Part shown: piece after piece, positions 37,251-49,503 of the stretch
Layout of the letters: every line of letters starts with the position of its first letter
Position numbering within the stretch: the stretch's first letter is position 1
Source of the DNA: Candidatus Endonucleibacter sp. (ex Gigantidas childressi)
Lineage (GTDB): Bacteria; Pseudomonadota; Gammaproteobacteria; Pseudomonadales; Endozoicomonadaceae
Assembly: GCA_030674875.1 (NCBI GenBank)
Contig: JASXSU010000001.1
Span: 558,001 to 622,000 of the forward strand
Reading direction: 5' to 3'
DNA: 64,000 bases
The notes under the pieces: generated by a model
Seen by the model: only the letters and a program-made list of their open reading frames with translations
Told to the model about the DNA's origin: nothing
Databases searched by the model: none
Position numbers and translations under genes: made by a program

Positions 37251-40200
37251 ATGCTAAAACTCGAAGACGTTAAAAAAGACGCTCAAGTGCGTGGCATCCA
37301 AGCCGAAGAAATTGTCCGTATCGTTCAGGTGGAGCCTGTCGGTGATACCGCCATCACGGTTTACTATAAAGACAGCCAAGGCAAAATAAGCGAGCAGATG
37401 CTGTTTCGTTCTGACGAAGCACGCTTAAAATTAGGCACTGCAGGTCGGCCATGGGCATTTGATGCCCTCGGCGCTGAATTTAAGTTAGGGCTAGAAGCAT
37501 ACCGTATTACGCAAGCAGCTTTGTTTGATCCAATGATGGCGGTGCACACCTCCAATGTAGAGCCATTGCCGCATCAGATATCCGCAGTTTACGAACACAT
37601 GCTGCCAAAACAGCCGTTACGCTTTGTGCTGGCCGACGACCCTGGTGCTGGTAAAACGATTATGGCGGGCCTGTTAATACGTGAACTGTTAATGCGTGCG
37701 GATGCCAAGCGTATTTTAATTGTTTCACCTGGCTCTCTTACCGAACAGTGGCAAGACGAGCTGCTTGAAAAGTTTGGCGTTACCTTCGATATATTCAGCC
37801 GAGAAAAACAAGATCAATGCGCCTCAGGCAATTACTTTGATGAATCCGACCAACTTATCTGCCGCCTAGATCAGCTGTCTCGCAATGAAGACTTCCAAGA
37901 AAAGCTGAAAAATACAGAGTGGGATTTAATCATTGTTGATGAAGCCCATAAATTATCGGCTAATTATTTTGGCAACAAGGTTAATAAAACCAAGCGATTC
38001 CAGTTAGGTGAATTGCTAGGCTCCATTACGCGCCATTACCTTCTGATGACAGCAACGCCGCACAACGGTAAAGAAGAAGACTTTCAAATTTGGTTGTCAC
38101 TGCTCGATGGTGATCGCTTCTACGGCAAATTCCGTGAAGGTGCCCATAAGGTTGATGTCTCTGACATGATGCGGCGTATGGTGAAAGAGGAGCTGCTTAA
38201 ATTCGATGGAACAAAACTATTTCCTGAGCGCTTAGCATATACAGCAAACTATGAACTATCGCCTATGGAAGCATCACTTTATGATCAGGTGACAACCTAC
38301 GTCCGTGAAGAGATGAACCGCGCCGACAACCTTGACGGCCAAAAGAAAAACAACGTTGGTTTTGCATTAACCATGCTGCAGCGCCGTTTGGCATCTAGCC
38401 CTGAGGCAATCTATCAATCTTTAAAGCGTCGTCGCAAGCGTTTAGAAGACCGATTAGCTGAAACTAAACTCATGGCCTGCGGCCAATCTATAAACAACGG
38501 AGTCGCCGAAACGGTTGGTGAATACAGCGTTAATAAAAAAATCGACCTGCCCGACAACCTAGATGAGCTGGATGAAGACTTAAGCGCAGAAGAGTATGAA
38601 CTCTATGCCGAGCAAGTGGTGGATCAAGCATCGGCCGCCGAAACCATCCCAGAGCTTGAGGCCGAAATTCTTAGCCTTAAAGACCTAGAATACCAAGCGC
38701 TAAGTGTCGTGCAATCGGGCAATGATAAAAAGTGGGAAGAGCTCTCTTGCTTGCTACAAGACAAACCCGAGATGTTTACGGCAAACGGCAGTCGCCGCAA
38801 GCTAATCATCTTTACCGAACACAAAGACACGCTTTACTATCTTGTTGCACGCATTGGTGACATGCTTGGCAATACCAATGCAGTACGTACGATTTTTGGA
38901 GGCACAAACCGCGATGAGCGCCGTAAAATCCAAGAAGAATTCCGCAATGCTCCAGAAGTAGTGGTGTTAATTGCCACCGATGCAGCAGGCGAAGGTGTCA
39001 ACCTGCAAAACGCCAACTTGATGGTGAACTACGACTTACCCTGGAACCCAAATCGCTTAGAGCAGCGTTTTGGGCGTATCCACCGTATTGGTCAAACAGA
39101 AGTGTGCCACTTATGGAATATTGTCGCTAATAAAACCCGCGAAGGCGAAGTCTTCCAAAAACTGTTCGATAAAATCGAAGTAGAAAAAGAAGCGCTTGGC
39201 GGCAAAGTATTTGACGTACTGGGTGAAGCCTTCGACAACGTATCGCTAAAAGACCTACTAGTTGAAGCCATTCGCTATGGTGAAGATCCAAAAAACAAAG
39301 CAAAAATGAACGAGGTTATCGAAGGTGCGTTGGATGCCGATCACCTAAAAGAAATTATCAAGCGAAACGCATTAGTTGACCAACACATGGGGCTTGAAGA
39401 GCTCTATGCCGTAAAAGAAGAAATGGAAAAAGCCGAAGCACGAAAACTGCAACCCTACTTTATCCGCGCCTTTTTCACCGAAGCCTTCCAAACTTTAGGC
39501 GGTGAATTTCGTGCGCGGGAATCTGGTCGCTATGAAGTGCGCCATGTGCCCGCAGCCATTCGTGAGCGTGACCGCATTATTGGCGAAAGCCGCACCCCCG
39601 TATTGAAGAAATACGAACGTATCTGTTTTGAAAAACAGCACGTTCGCCAAACCGGCAAAGCCATGGCAGACATGATCCACCCCATGCACCCACTTATGCA
39701 TGCCGCAACCGATTTGGTTTTACAAGCACACAGACCAAAGCTCAAACAAGGCGCCGTATTAGTTGGCCCTAATGACGATAGTACCGAACCCAAAGTGCTG
39801 TTCATGGTTGATCATACCGTACGCGAGTCGAGCCAAAGCAGTGAAGTGGCATCGCGCCGCTTACAATTTGTTGAAATCGACGAACAAGGCAAAGCCATTA
39901 ATGCAGGTTGGGCACCCCACTTAGACCTACAGCCCATCGACGAATACGACCACAAATTAATAAGCGATATTCTGCAAGCTGATTGGCTCAACCATAACCT
40001 CGAAGCCCTAGCACTGAACCATGCCTCACAGCAACTGGTACCCGAGCACTATGCCGAGGTAAAAGGTCGTCGTGAACGCCAGGCCGATAAAACTATGGCC
40101 GCAGTGAATGAGCGGTTAGTGAAAGAAATTAACTATTGGTCTGACCGTTACATCAAACTGCAAGACGATGTTAACGCTGGCAAACAGCCCCGCGTGCAGC

Positions 40201-41066
40201 CCGAAATGGCACGTCGCCGCGTGGATGAACTCACCGCGCGCTTAGAACAACGTAAAGCCGAATTGATAGCGCTTAAGAATGTGGTGTCCAGTACACCCGT
40301 TGCTATTGGTGGCGCCTTGGTGATTCCGCAAGGTTTGCTATCTATGCGCAAAGGCGAAACCAAGTTTTCGGTGGATGCCGTGGCACGCGCTCGTGTAGAA
40401 CAAGTCGCCATGAATGCTGTTATGCAGGCCGAACTTGCCTTCGGCCATAAAGTCACCGATGTGGGTGCAGAAAAATGCGGTTGGGATGTGACCTCACGCC
40501 CGCCTGCGAATGCAGACCTGCCTGCGCCGCAACCTGGCAAATTCTATGTTTATGCCTTGGAATGTGTTGGCGGAAGTTTTTATATAGGCCAAACCGACGA
40601 TTTACCAAGACGTTATAAACAACATAGAGATGGTAAAAGAGCAGATTGGACCAAATCACATCGGCCAATACGAGTAGCCTATTTTGAAGAGCAACTATCG
40701 CGCGATGCCGCAGTAGCTCGAGAAAAAGAACTAAAAACGACAAATGGACGTCGTTGGTTGAAAGAAATAGCTCCCGATTGGGCGCGGCAGGCAGGCGGTT
40801 CCATCAAGCCCGATCGCCACATCGAAGTAAAAGGTCGCGCCAAAGGCCAAAGCACTATTACCGTTAGCCGTAATGAAATTATTTACGGCTTGAACCAAGC
40901 CGACAAATTTATTCTCGCCATTGTGATTGTCGACAGCGACTCATTTGAGGGGCCTTTTTATGTGCAAAACCCCTTCACCGTAGAGCCAGATTTTGGCGTG
41001 GCCAGCATTAATTATGATTTGAGTGATCTGCTCTCAAAAGCAGTCGCACCGGAGAAAACTTTATGA
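37251..41066 (+). CDS. SNF2-family helicase (DISARM DrmD-like) with DUF3883 domain interrupted by a GIY-YIG nuclease domain
   Basis: 1271 residues. The SNF2/helicase core has [19 protein letters not shown] (Walker A), [15 protein letters not shown] (DEAH), [35 protein letters not shown] and [17 protein letters not shown]. Much further on, a DUF3883-like C-terminus appears ([20 protein letters not shown] and [14 protein letters not shown]). Between [10 protein letters not shown] and that segment, residues about 1093-1180 form a complete GIY-YIG domain: [36 protein letters not shown] and [19 protein letters not shown]. DrmD-like relatives I know go straight from DVxSR to xIEVKGR, so this is an inserted nuclease. 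It overlaps the next gene by 4 bases. Confidence 0.88.
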   Translation: MLKLEDVKKDAQVRGIQAEEIVRIVQVEPVGDTAITVYYKDSQGKISEQMLFRSDEARLKLGTAGRPWAFDALGAEFKLGLEAYRITQAALFDPMMAVHTSNVEPLPHQISAVYEHMLPKQPLRFVLADDPGAGKTIMAGLLIRELLMRADAKRILIVSPGSLTEQWQDELLEKFGVTFDIFSREKQDQCASGNYFDESDQLICRLDQLSRNEDFQEKLKNTEWDLIIVDEAHKLSANYFGNKVNKTKRFQLGELLGSITRHYLLMTATPHNGKEEDFQIWLSLLDGDRFYGKFREGAHKVDVSDMMRRMVKEELLKFDGTKLFPERLAYTANYELSPMEASLYDQVTTYVREEMNRADNLDGQKKNNVGFALTMLQRRLASSPEAIYQSLKRRRKRLEDRLAETKLMACGQSINNGVAETVGEYSVNKKIDLPDNLDELDEDLSAEEYELYAEQVVDQASAAETIPELEAEILSLKDLEYQALSVVQSGNDKKWEELSCLLQDKPEMFTANGSRRKLIIFTEHKDTLYYLVARIGDMLGNTNAVRTIFGGTNRDERRKIQEEFRNAPEVVVLIATDAAGEGVNLQNANLMVNYDLPWNPNRLEQRFGRIHRIGQTEVCHLWNIVANKTREGEVFQKLFDKIEVEKEALGGKVFDVLGEAFDNVSLKDLLVEAIRYGEDPKNKAKMNEVIEGALDADHLKEIIKRNALVDQHMGLEELYAVKEEMEKAEARKLQPYFIRAFFTEAFQTLGGEFRARESGRYEVRHVPAAIRERDRIIGESRTPVLKKYERICFEKQHVRQTGKAMADMIHPMHPLMHAATDLVLQAHRPKLKQGAVLVGPNDDSTEPKVLFMVDHTVRESSQSSEVASRRLQFVEIDEQGKAINAGWAPHLDLQPIDEYDHKLISDILQADWLNHNLEALALNHASQQLVPEHYAEVKGRRERQADKTMAAVNERLVKEINYWSDRYIKLQDDVNAGKQPRVQPEMARRRVDELTARLEQRKAELIALKNVVSSTPVAIGGALVIPQGLLSMRKGETKFSVDAVARARVEQVAMNAVMQAELAFGHKVTDVGAEKCGWDVTSRPPANADLPAPQPGKFYVYALECVGGSFYIGQTDDLPRRYKQHRDGKRADWTKSHRPIRVAYFEEQLSRDAAVAREKELKTTNGRRWLKEIAPDWARQAGGSIKPDRHIEVKGRAKGQSTITVSRNEIIYGLNQADKFILAIVIVDSDSFEGPFYVQNPFTVEPDFGVASINYDLSDLLSKAVAPEKTL

Positions 41067-42547
41067 GAATCAATCAGTTAAAGATCAATAATTTTCGTAA
41101 TTTTGAAAAACTAACGATTGATTTTGATGAAAAGCTTACCGTTATTGCCGCGCCTAATGGAAGCGGTAAAACAACTGTGCTAGATGCAGTACGTGCGTCT
41201 CTATGGGCTTATGTAAGAAAGATAGATGTCGCGGGTGGAAGTAGTGGTTCAAAGGCTGTCGGAATCAATATTGATGATGTCACCTTACTCCAATCGAACA
41301 ATGAGCGCGTTCAAATGGAGCCAAAGCTTCCTTCTTCCATCGAATCGCAAATATCGGTATTAGATAAAACCTACAGATGGAAAATTTCGAGAGAAAAGGT
41401 CAGACGAAATACAAATACTTTGTATAAAGATGCAAAACCCATTGAGAAGCTTGCAAGCTACCTACAAGAACGCTCAAGAGCTATTAAACAAATAAGTATC
41501 GATGAACTGTCGCCTTCATCTAAGAAATTCATTCAAGACTGCCACTTAAATGATGCTGTTTTGCAGACGGAAAGACCTCAGGATTTACCTGTTCTCGGTT
41601 TTTACGGAACAGGCCGGTTATGGAAAGAAAAGCAGTATTTACCAAAAGGGGCGCAGTTAGATAAGAGCTTTTTTTCACGCACTTACGGTTATCTAAATTG
41701 TTTAGATGAGGCATCTAGCTACAAATACTTTTCTCAATGGTTTAAATGGCTATTCGAATCGCACCGTGAAGAACAAATTAAAGCGATTGAAGCAGATATT
41801 CAGCTGTTGGAAACAAAACAGCAACCGTATATTCGAGCGGTTCAAACAGCGATTAACAAAGTTGTAGAAAGTAAGACTGGATGGAGGAGGATAGAATATA
41901 GTACGACGCAAAAATCCATTGTTTTATACAATAAACAAAACGGAATACTTAAGCTAGAACAATTAAGTGATGGTGTTCGCAGTGCCGTAGCCCTAGTGGC
42001 CGATATTGCTTATCGCTGTGTAAAACTTAATGGCCACATGAAAGAAAATGCAGCGCTTGAAAGTGAAGGCATTATCATGATTGATGAGGTTGACATGCAC
42101 CTTCATCCATCATGGCAGCAAACAATTGTTGGCTCATTACAACAAGCATTTCCTAAAATTCAATTCATCCTCACTACACATAGCCCGCAGGTACTTTCGA
42201 CCGTAGACTCAAAATCAATCCGTATTCTTCAACAAATTGAAGATCCTGAAACAGGAAAAGACAATTTTGTCGCTCAAGTAGCAAGTACTCAGAGCCTTGG
42301 CGTAGCCAGTGCCGATGTCATGGCACTGCTACAAGGTGTAGACCCGATTCCAGACGTTAAACAGGCAAGGTGGCTAACGCAATATAAACAACTGATTACA
42401 CAAGACGAACATACAAACCCAACAGGGAGTGAGTTAAAAGAGAAAATCCTCGCGCATTTTGGGGAAACACATCAAGAGTGGCTCGAGTGCGAACGCTTGA
42501 TTCGCTTACAGGCCATGAAAGCCAAGCTACCCAAGCGCAACGGATAA
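41063..42547 (+). CDS. ptuA: Septu-like AAA/ABC ATPase PtuA (RecF/OLD-like)
   Basis: 494 residues. Walker [20 protein letters not shown] lies in a RecF-type N-terminus ([17 protein letters not shown]). The C-terminal half has [20 protein letters not shown] (signature-like), [20 protein letters not shown] (Walker B) and [14 protein letters not shown] (H-loop). With the following HNH gene this is the PtuA-PtuB pair of Septu and of some retrons. Its ATG overlaps the helicase stop (ATGA), so the pair is built into the helicase operon. The gene is visibly more AT-rich than the helicase, suggesting a separate origin. Confidence 0.85.
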   Translation: MRINQLKINNFRNFEKLTIDFDEKLTVIAAPNGSGKTTVLDAVRASLWAYVRKIDVAGGSSGSKAVGINIDDVTLLQSNNERVQMEPKLPSSIESQISVLDKTYRWKISREKVRRNTNTLYKDAKPIEKLASYLQERSRAIKQISIDELSPSSKKFIQDCHLNDAVLQTERPQDLPVLGFYGTGRLWKEKQYLPKGAQLDKSFFSRTYGYLNCLDEASSYKYFSQWFKWLFESHREEQIKAIEADIQLLETKQQPYIRAVQTAINKVVESKTGWRRIEYSTTQKSIVLYNKQNGILKLEQLSDGVRSAVALVADIAYRCVKLNGHMKENAALESEGIIMIDEVDMHLHPSWQQTIVGSLQQAFPKIQFILTTHSPQVLSTVDSKSIRILQQIEDPETGKDNFVAQVASTQSLGVASADVMALLQGVDPIPDVKQARWLTQYKQLITQDEHTNPTGSELKEKILAHFGETHQEWLECERLIRLQAMKAKLPKRNG

Positions 42548-42556
42548 GGAGCGGAC

Positions 42557-43201
42557 ATGCATAAACTCACCCGCCCCATCCCTCCTACATGTTTAAGCCA
42601 CTACCAGCATGGCCGCGATAGTTGGAGAGCCGTGACGTCAGCACATAAAAGCGAGATTTGGTTAAAACTGGATGAAATGCAGCGACACCGGTGTGCCTAT
42701 TGTGAATGCACTATTAAAACCGATAGAGCAAATAGCAACGCGCATATTGAACATATTCGCCAGCGGCGCAGTTACCCACAAGGCACATTTAAGTGGGCCA
42801 ATTTATTCGGTTCTTGTAATCGCCAAAATAGCTGCGGCAAACATAAAGACGACCTTCCAACCTACAACCATCAAGACCTGATAAAAATGGATGTAGACGA
42901 CCCAGAGTATTTTCTTGATTTCTTACCCGATGGAAATGTCGCACCAACGAAAGGTTTAACGCCAGAAAATAAACACCGCGCTGAAGAGACTATTCGCATA
43001 TTCAACCTCAATGGCTCATTGCGGCAAATACGGGAAACTGCGCTTAAAGGTTATTTGCAAACAGCAGAAGCGTTCGCCACTTACGCTGCAAATCCAGAAT
43101 GTGACGAAGCCGACTGGCGGCCATTACTGCAAAAAGAACTAGACAAAATTGAACCCTTGCCATTTACCACAGCCATTAAACATACTCTGCTACCTGCGTA
43201 A
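42557..43201 (+). CDS. ptuB: Septu-like HNH endonuclease PtuB (TIGR02646-type)
   Basis: 214 residues. The zinc and nuclease motif is RCAYCECTIK followed by AHIEHIRQRRSYPQGTFKW, with NLFGSCNRQNSCGKHKDD, as in TIGR02646 HNH proteins. In Septu and retron systems this protein is the DNA- or tRNA-damaging effector held by PtuA; here no reverse transcriptase is nearby, so Septu is the better model. AAGGAG lies seven bases before the ATG, and the gap to ptuA is 9 bases. Confidence 0.87.
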   Translation: MHKLTRPIPPTCLSHYQHGRDSWRAVTSAHKSEIWLKLDEMQRHRCAYCECTIKTDRANSNAHIEHIRQRRSYPQGTFKWANLFGSCNRQNSCGKHKDDLPTYNHQDLIKMDVDDPEYFLDFLPDGNVAPTKGLTPENKHRAEETIRIFNLNGSLRQIRETALKGYLQTAEAFATYAANPECDEADWRPLLQKELDKIEPLPFTTAIKHTLLPA

Positions 43202-43233
43202 ATTATGTTTAAGAAATGGCGTGAGAGAATTTT

Positions 43234-46134
43234 ATGACACATAAAATATTCAGCCCCAAAAAACTCATTGAGGTGGCGTTGCCGTTAGACGACATTAACG
43301 TCGCCGCGGCGCGTGAAAAATCCATTCGTCACGGTCACCCAAGCACCCTGCATTTATGGTGGGCGCGTCGTCCATTAGCTGCCGCCCGCGCTGTTATTTT
43401 TGCGCAAATGGTGAATGATCCTGGCTACCAACAAGACGCTGGCTTTAAATATGGCGTCAATAAAAAAGAAGCCGAAGTAAAGCGCGAAAAGCTGTTTCAA
43501 ATTATTCGTGACTTAGTGAAATGGGAAAACACCAATAATGAAAAGGTGCTCAACAGTGCCCGTGAAGCCATTAAAGAAAGCTGGCGTGAAACCTGTTACC
43601 TAAACCGTAAACACCCACAGGCCGAAGAACTGTTTAATCCCGAAAAACTGCCTGCCTTTCACGATCCATTCGCCGGTGGTGGTGCCATTCCATTAGAAGC
43701 ACAGCGTTTGGGGCTAGAAAGCTACGCCAGTGATTTAAACCCGGTAGCGGTGATGATCAACAAAGCTATGATCGAGATACCACCCAAATTTGCAGGCCAG
43801 GCACCGGTGGGGCCAATACCAGAATCAGACAAAACCAGTAAAAAGAAATCTACTAAAGATATGCTGGAAGACTGGAGTGGTGCCAAAGGTTTAGCCGAAG
43901 ACGTGCGCCGTTATGGTCACTGGATGCGTGAAGAAGCCTTTAAGCGCATCGGGCATTTGTACCCGAAAGTAAAAATCACCGATGAGATGATTGCCGAGCG
44001 GCCGGATTTAAAACCCTATGCAGGTGAAGAATTAACGGTAATCGCTTGGTTGTGGGCGCGGACAGTGAAAAGCCCCAATCCGGCATACAACCATGTAGAT
44101 GTTCCTTTAGTTTCAACCTTTTTTGTTTCTAGTAAAAAAGGAAAAGAACACTTTGTTGAGCCAGAAATTGAAAACGATGTTTACCGGTTTAAGGTAAAAA
44201 GTGGTAAGCCATCAAAAGGTGCTGAAGCTGGTACAACAGCAGGTAAGCGCAAGGGTTTTGTCTGCTTGATGTCGGGAACTCCACTAGATTATAAATATAT
44301 TCGTGACGAAGGCACTCAAGGGAGAATGGGACAAAATTTGATGGTAGTAGTTGCAGAAGGAAAGTCCGGTCGTGTGTATCTAAGCCCAACTAAAGAAATA
44401 GCTGATATTGCAGAACAAGCAAAACCAACTTGGAAGCCTGAAACACCAATGCATGGTAAATGTAGAGTGAATGTTTCTAATTATGGTTTGGATGTTTATG
44501 GAGACCTTTTCACTCAACGCCAACTTGTCGCTCTAACCACTTTCTCTGACCTTGTTCAAGAAGCCAGAAACAAAGCTATAAATGACTCCAAAGTCGTTGC
44601 TAGCACTCCAATGAACTCTGAAGAGTATGGCAATGCTATTTCCATTTATTTGGCGTTCATTGTTGAGCAGGTTGCAAACCATAGTTCAACAATTTGCGGC
44701 TGGAATTCAGCAAATACTCAAATGCGAAGTGTATTTGCGAGGCAAGCACTTCCAATGAGTTGGGATTATGCAGAATGCAACGTTTTTAGTAATTCTTCAG
44801 GTAGCTTTAATAATCTATTTGAAAGAATGATAAAAGGCTTTGTAGCATTGGGGAATGGTTTACCTGGGGTTGCTCAACAGGCTGATGCAGCTTGCCAGGC
44901 AATAAGTCAGGATAAAGTTGTCTCAACAGATCCTCCTTATTACGATAATATTGGTTATGCAGACCTGTCTGATTTCTTTTATGTATGGATGAGACGATCA
45001 TTAAAAAGTTTGTATCCAGATCTATTTGCCACTTTAGCAGTACCAAAAGCAGAAGAGTTGGTCGCAACTCCTTATAGGCATGGGAATAAAGAAAAAGCAG
45101 ACAGCTTCTTCTTAGACGGCATGACGCAAGCAATTCATAATATGTCGGAGAAGGGGCACCCGGCTTTTCCTGTTACTATTTATTATGCGTTTAAACAATC
45201 TGAAACTAAAGAGGGAAGCACTTCAAATACTGGATGGGATACTTTTTTAGAAGCAGTTATCAAGGCAGGGTTTTCTATTGATGGTACTTGGCCAGTCAGA
45301 ACCGAAAAACAAGGACGTGTAATTGGTAATGGAGCGAATGCGTTGGCCTCTTCCGTTGTACTCGTTTGCCGAAAACGCCAAATTGAAGCAGATTCTATCT
45401 CCCGCAGAGAATTCCAACGTGAATTACGCGACCAAATGCCGGACGCTTTAGAAGCCATGATCGGCGGCGAAACTGGCGTCACCCCCATCGCCCCAGTGGA
45501 TTTAGCCCAAGCCGCTATTGGCCCAGGCATGGCCATTTATTCCAAATACGCAGCGGTGCTCAATCAAGATGGCAGCAAGATGAGCGTGCACGATGCGCTG
45601 ATTTTAATTAACCGCGCCATTACCGATTACCTCAACCCCGACAGCGGCAACTTTGATGCCGACACTCTGTTTTGTGACGATTGGTTTAGCCAATACGGTT
45701 GGGGCGAAGGCCAATTTGGCGAAGCCGATACCTTGGCACGCGCCAAAGGCACTTCTGTAGATGGCGTGCGCGATGCCGGAGTGATTGAAGCCGGCGGTGG
45801 TAAGGTGCGCTTGTTAAAGTGGAGCGAATACCCACAAGACTGGGACCCAGAAACCGACACCCGCACACCGATATGGGAAGCCTGCCACCAAATGATTCGC
45901 GTGCTAAACCAACAAGGTGAAAGCGAAGCCGGAAGCCTGCTGGCCCGCATGCCAGAACGTGGCGAACCTATCCGCCAATTAGCTTATCACCTATACACAT
46001 TATGCGAACGCAAAAAATGGGCGATCGAGGCCCGCGCTTATAACGAATTAATCGGCTCGTGGCGTGCCATTGTCTCGGCCTCCCATGAGGTAGGCCATAC
46101 AGGCACACAATCCGAACTTGGTTTATATTTTTAA
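43234..46134 (+). CDS. DUF1156 adenine-specific DNA methyltransferase (anti-phage type)
   Basis: 966 residues. The N-terminal DUF1156 block is [20 protein letters not shown] and [20 protein letters not shown]. Motif I is [18 protein letters not shown] (about residue 143) with [10 protein letters not shown]; motif IV is [20 protein letters not shown] (about residue 566), pointing to N6-adenine methylation. Such methylases occur with DUF499 ATPases and SNF2 helicases in defence islands related to DISARM, where they probably mark self DNA. The middle (about 44060-45380, including motif IV) is clearly more AT-rich than both ends, suggesting a swapped specificity segment. It is eight bases upstream of the DUF499 gene. 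Confidence 0.87.
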   Translation: MTHKIFSPKKLIEVALPLDDINVAAAREKSIRHGHPSTLHLWWARRPLAAARAVIFAQMVNDPGYQQDAGFKYGVNKKEAEVKREKLFQIIRDLVKWENTNNEKVLNSAREAIKESWRETCYLNRKHPQAEELFNPEKLPAFHDPFAGGGAIPLEAQRLGLESYASDLNPVAVMINKAMIEIPPKFAGQAPVGPIPESDKTSKKKSTKDMLEDWSGAKGLAEDVRRYGHWMREEAFKRIGHLYPKVKITDEMIAERPDLKPYAGEELTVIAWLWARTVKSPNPAYNHVDVPLVSTFFVSSKKGKEHFVEPEIENDVYRFKVKSGKPSKGAEAGTTAGKRKGFVCLMSGTPLDYKYIRDEGTQGRMGQNLMVVVAEGKSGRVYLSPTKEIADIAEQAKPTWKPETPMHGKCRVNVSNYGLDVYGDLFTQRQLVALTTFSDLVQEARNKAINDSKVVASTPMNSEEYGNAISIYLAFIVEQVANHSSTICGWNSANTQMRSVFARQALPMSWDYAECNVFSNSSGSFNNLFERMIKGFVALGNGLPGVAQQADAACQAISQDKVVSTDPPYYDNIGYADLSDFFYVWMRRSLKSLYPDLFATLAVPKAEELVATPYRHGNKEKADSFFLDGMTQAIHNMSEKGHPAFPVTIYYAFKQSETKEGSTSNTGWDTFLEAVIKAGFSIDGTWPVRTEKQGRVIGNGANALASSVVLVCRKRQIEADSISRREFQRELRDQMPDALEAMIGGETGVTPIAPVDLAQAAIGPGMAIYSKYAAVLNQDGSKMSVHDALILINRAITDYLNPDSGNFDADTLFCDDWFSQYGWGEGQFGEADTLARAKGTSVDGVRDAGVIEAGGGKVRLLKWSEYPQDWDPETDTRTPIWEACHQMIRVLNQQGESEAGSLLARMPERGEPIRQLAYHLYTLCERKKWAIEARAYNELIGSWRAIVSASHEVGHTGTQSELGLYF

Positions 46135-46141
46135 GGAGTGA

Positions 46142-48967
46142 ATGATGAGTTTAAAACCTTGGCGTGAGATAGCGCGCCCACATAAAGACGTATTAGAAGG
46201 CACCTTTAAACAGTCTGAATTTGCTGCTGACATTACTCAGGTTGCCAATGGTACGGCCACACCCGAATACCAAGATGCCGAAAAATTCTTCTCGCGTACC
46301 TTTATTACCGAAGGTATGCGTTTATTGCTGATGTCGGTGGCGCAACGTTTAGCAGGCTTGGGCGGAGACCCGGTTATTCAATTACAAACGGCCTTTGGTG
46401 GTGGTAAAACCCACACCATGCTAACGGTGTTGCACCTGGCTACCCGAAAGGTGAATACCGATAAACTCGAAGGCATACCTCCACTGCTAGACCAAGCAGG
46501 CATTACCGAATTACCCCATGCCAATATTGCGGTATTGGATGGCATAGCCTTATCCGTTAGCCAAGGTAAACAACATGGCAGCATTTGCGCCAATACCCTT
46601 TGGGGCGAAATAGCTTGGCAGCTGCTAGGCGATGAAGGTTACAGCCTGGTTGCCGCCAGTGATCGCGATGGTACCGCACCTGGTAAAGATGTATTGGCCG
46701 AGCTACTCACAAAATCGGCGCCTTGCGTGGTGCTGATTGATGAGCTGCAAAAGTTTTGCAGCGATTTAAAACCCGGCAAGCAACTGAGTGCGGGTACATA
46801 TGAAGCTAACCTTAAATTTGTACAGGCACTCACCGAAGCGTTTAAAACCGTTTCTAATGCTATCTTGCTGGCATCGTTACCGGAATCTGAAACCGAAGTG
46901 GGTGATTCATTTGGTCAGAAAACCTTAGTCGCATTAGAAAAACACTTTGCCCGTGTGGAATCTGTTTGGAAGCCTGTCGCCACTGAAGAAGCCTTTGAAA
47001 TTGTTCGCAGACGCTTGTTTGAATCGGCCGGTGACCGCGCTCAGATTGAAGGCATCAGCCGCCAATTTTGTGATTACTACCGTCAGAACGCGCAATACTT
47101 TCCGCTGGAAACGCAATCGAATGAATATTTCGAGCGCATGTGCACCTCATACCCCATTCATCCCGAAATATTTGATCGCCTTTATGAAGATTGGTCAACG
47201 TTGGATAAATTCCAGCGTACGCGTGGCGTGCTCCAATATATGGCGGTGATTATTCATCGCTTATGGAACGACAATAATCAAGATGCCTTGATTATGCCTG
47301 GCTCCATCCCGCTGGATGATAGTTTAGTGCGCAACAAAAGTATTCATTACTTGCCTCAAGGCTGGGAGCCAGTGCTTGAACGCGAGGTGGATGGTGATCG
47401 CTCGGAACCCCATCGTATTGATGGTGACGACACACGTTTTGGTGGTGTGCAAGCGGCGCATCGCGCCATGCGTACGGTTTTCTTGGGAAGTGCGCCCAGT
47501 GCACGCGGCCAAGTGGTGAAAGGTATTCAGGTTGAGAGAATTTTACTTGGCGCAGTTCAGCCTGGACAAACTGTAGGTGTGTTTGAAGATGTGTTAAAAC
47601 GATTGCGTGATCGCTTACATCATTTGTATTCAGATCAAGATCGTTTTTGGTTAGACACCAAGCCTAACCTGCGCCGTGAAATGGAAAGCAGAAAACAAAA
47701 CATTGATAAGCTAGCACTCAATGATGAGCTAAAGCGCCGAGTGAACAGTGTGTTTGGTCGCAAATCACTATTTGCAGGCGTTCATGTGTTTACCAATTCT
47801 GTTGATGTGCCAGATGACTATGGTTCTGGCCCAAGATTAGTCGTATTAGCACCCAACGAAGGCTATACCAAAGCCGATGGCAATAGCGCAATCTCTGCGG
47901 CCGAAAAAATATTGAGCTTTCGCGATGACCAACCACGGCAAAAGCGTAACCGTTTAATATTCTTCGCTGCCGATACCGATGTGGTGGGGCGTTTAAATGA
48001 TGCGGGCCGTACTTATTTAGCGTGGTGTGAAATTGTTAGTGATATCAATGAGGGTAAGTTAAATCTCGATCTATTTCAGGTAAATCTTGCGAAAAAAAGC
48101 ACTAAAGTGGCTGAGAGTAACCTTCAACAATTGGTACGTGAAGCCTATAAGTGGATTGTTTGCCCACTGCAGTTAAAAGCGACCGACAAAACCGTCGACT
48201 GGGAAACTGTTTCGGTTTCAACCAACGCGACGAATTTAATCCAAGAAATCGAAAATAGATTGCGTGAAGAAGAATGGATCACCTCTGAATGGTCCCCCAT
48301 TCACTTAAAAAACTTACTGGCTCAGTGGTATTTTAAAGACGGTGTAACTGATGTTAATAGCTTAAAAGTGTATCAAGACACTTGCCACTATCTGTATTTA
48401 CCGCGATTGATTAACGACCAAGTTTATCACAATGCCATTGGCCAAGGCTTGGATAGCGAAGACTTTTTTGGCTTTGCGTCAGGTAAAGATGGCGATGCTT
48501 ATTTAGGGTTTCGTTTTGGCAATGGTGGCATACCAACACTCGATGATGCCTGCGTGTTAATTGATAAAGATGCTGCGGCAGATTATCGAGAAAAAACCAA
48601 ACCCGTTCCGCAACCAGCCCCTGCTACAGAAGGTGGTAATCCTACACCACCTTCTGTGCCTGGCGGCTCACCAGCAATCCCGCCGCAGCCTATACCTGGA
48701 GGAGCACCTACACCAGCGATCCAAACTGCCATTAAAAAACAATTTTACGGCAACATTGAGCTAGACCCTGTGAAAGCCAAGATGGACTTTGCCACCATTG
48801 TTGATGAAGTGGTGGAACAGTTCACTGCAAAACTGGGTGTTGAGGTGTCTATATCGGTAGAAATTCAAACGAAATCGAAGAATGGCTTTGATGAGGCGTT
48901 ACAGCGGACGATCAAAGAAAATTGCAATGTATTACGGTTTAGTAGTTTTGAATTTGAGGAGGAGTAG
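46142..48967 (+). CDS. DUF499 AAA ATPase (anti-phage associated)
   Basis: 941 residues. Walker A is [20 protein letters not shown] (about residue 83) and Walker B is [15 protein letters not shown] (about residue 198). The N-terminal [20 protein letters not shown] is typical of DUF499 proteins. Near residues 820-865 is a Pro/Gly-rich linker ([16 protein letters not shown]...), followed by a small alpha/beta domain ([20 protein letters not shown]). DUF499 proteins co-occur with DUF1156 methylases in defence islands; their exact action is not known to me. AAGGAGTG precedes the tandem ATGATG start. Confidence 0.86.
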   Translation: MMSLKPWREIARPHKDVLEGTFKQSEFAADITQVANGTATPEYQDAEKFFSRTFITEGMRLLLMSVAQRLAGLGGDPVIQLQTAFGGGKTHTMLTVLHLATRKVNTDKLEGIPPLLDQAGITELPHANIAVLDGIALSVSQGKQHGSICANTLWGEIAWQLLGDEGYSLVAASDRDGTAPGKDVLAELLTKSAPCVVLIDELQKFCSDLKPGKQLSAGTYEANLKFVQALTEAFKTVSNAILLASLPESETEVGDSFGQKTLVALEKHFARVESVWKPVATEEAFEIVRRRLFESAGDRAQIEGISRQFCDYYRQNAQYFPLETQSNEYFERMCTSYPIHPEIFDRLYEDWSTLDKFQRTRGVLQYMAVIIHRLWNDNNQDALIMPGSIPLDDSLVRNKSIHYLPQGWEPVLEREVDGDRSEPHRIDGDDTRFGGVQAAHRAMRTVFLGSAPSARGQVVKGIQVERILLGAVQPGQTVGVFEDVLKRLRDRLHHLYSDQDRFWLDTKPNLRREMESRKQNIDKLALNDELKRRVNSVFGRKSLFAGVHVFTNSVDVPDDYGSGPRLVVLAPNEGYTKADGNSAISAAEKILSFRDDQPRQKRNRLIFFAADTDVVGRLNDAGRTYLAWCEIVSDINEGKLNLDLFQVNLAKKSTKVAESNLQQLVREAYKWIVCPLQLKATDKTVDWETVSVSTNATNLIQEIENRLREEEWITSEWSPIHLKNLLAQWYFKDGVTDVNSLKVYQDTCHYLYLPRLINDQVYHNAIGQGLDSEDFFGFASGKDGDAYLGFRFGNGGIPTLDDACVLIDKDAAADYREKTKPVPQPAPATEGGNPTPPSVPGGSPAIPPQPIPGGAPTPAIQTAIKKQFYGNIELDPVKAKMDFATIVDEVVEQFTAKLGVEVSISVEIQTKSKNGFDEALQRTIKENCNVLRFSSFEFEEE

Positions 48968-48970
48968 TTT

Positions 48971-49503
48971 TTGAATAGGGAAATTGAGCAATTCATTAAG
49001 CGCTACCTCAAGGAAATAGAGGAAGATAATGCTGCAATCTTTGCAGGTGCAGGACTGTCCGCACCTGCGGGTTTTGTAAATTGGAAGGAATTGCTCAGGC
49101 CTCTTGTTGACGAACTTGGTTTAGATATTGATAAAGAGCAAGATTTGGTAAGCCTTGCGCAATACCACCATAACGAAAACGGACGCCATCGAATCAATCA
49201 ACAGCTGATTGATGAGATTTCTTCAAACAAAGACCCAACAAATAGCCACCGCATTCTTTCAAAGCTCCCAATCAGCACATATTGGACGACCAACTATGAC
49301 CGTTTGATAGAGGATGCTCTGAAATAAAATGGCAAAATTGCTGACGCCGAATATACGAACAATCACCTAGCCACAACCAAGTCACGACGCGATGCTGTTG
49401 TCTACAAAATGCATGGTGACATAGAGCACCCAGACCAAGCAGTTTTAACGAAAGATGATTACGAAAAATATACTATTGAATATGCACCTTTCGTTAATGC
49501 GCG
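48971..49503 (+). pseudogene. SIR2-domain defence protein, broken by an in-frame stop and an IS30 truncation
   Basis: The frame starts at TTG 48971 (GAGGAG upstream). The SIR2 NAD-binding motif is AAIFAGAGLSAPAGFVNWKE; the T-N-x-D motif is YWTTNYDRLIEDALK. A TAA at 49325 ends translation after 118 codons, but the same frame continues with NGKIADAEYTNNHLATTKS, AVVYKMHGDIEHPDQAVLTK and DDYEKYTIEYAPFVNA before the IS30 relic at 49501. So a nonsense mutation and a 3' truncation destroyed a larger SIR2 protein. Intact relatives deplete NAD upon infection. It is the last island gene of the operon. Confidence 0.88.

Noticed and set aside
40148-40743. Long minus-strand frames inside the helicase gene
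   Set aside because: They are antisense to a continuous, motif-rich coding sequence and show no protein family features.
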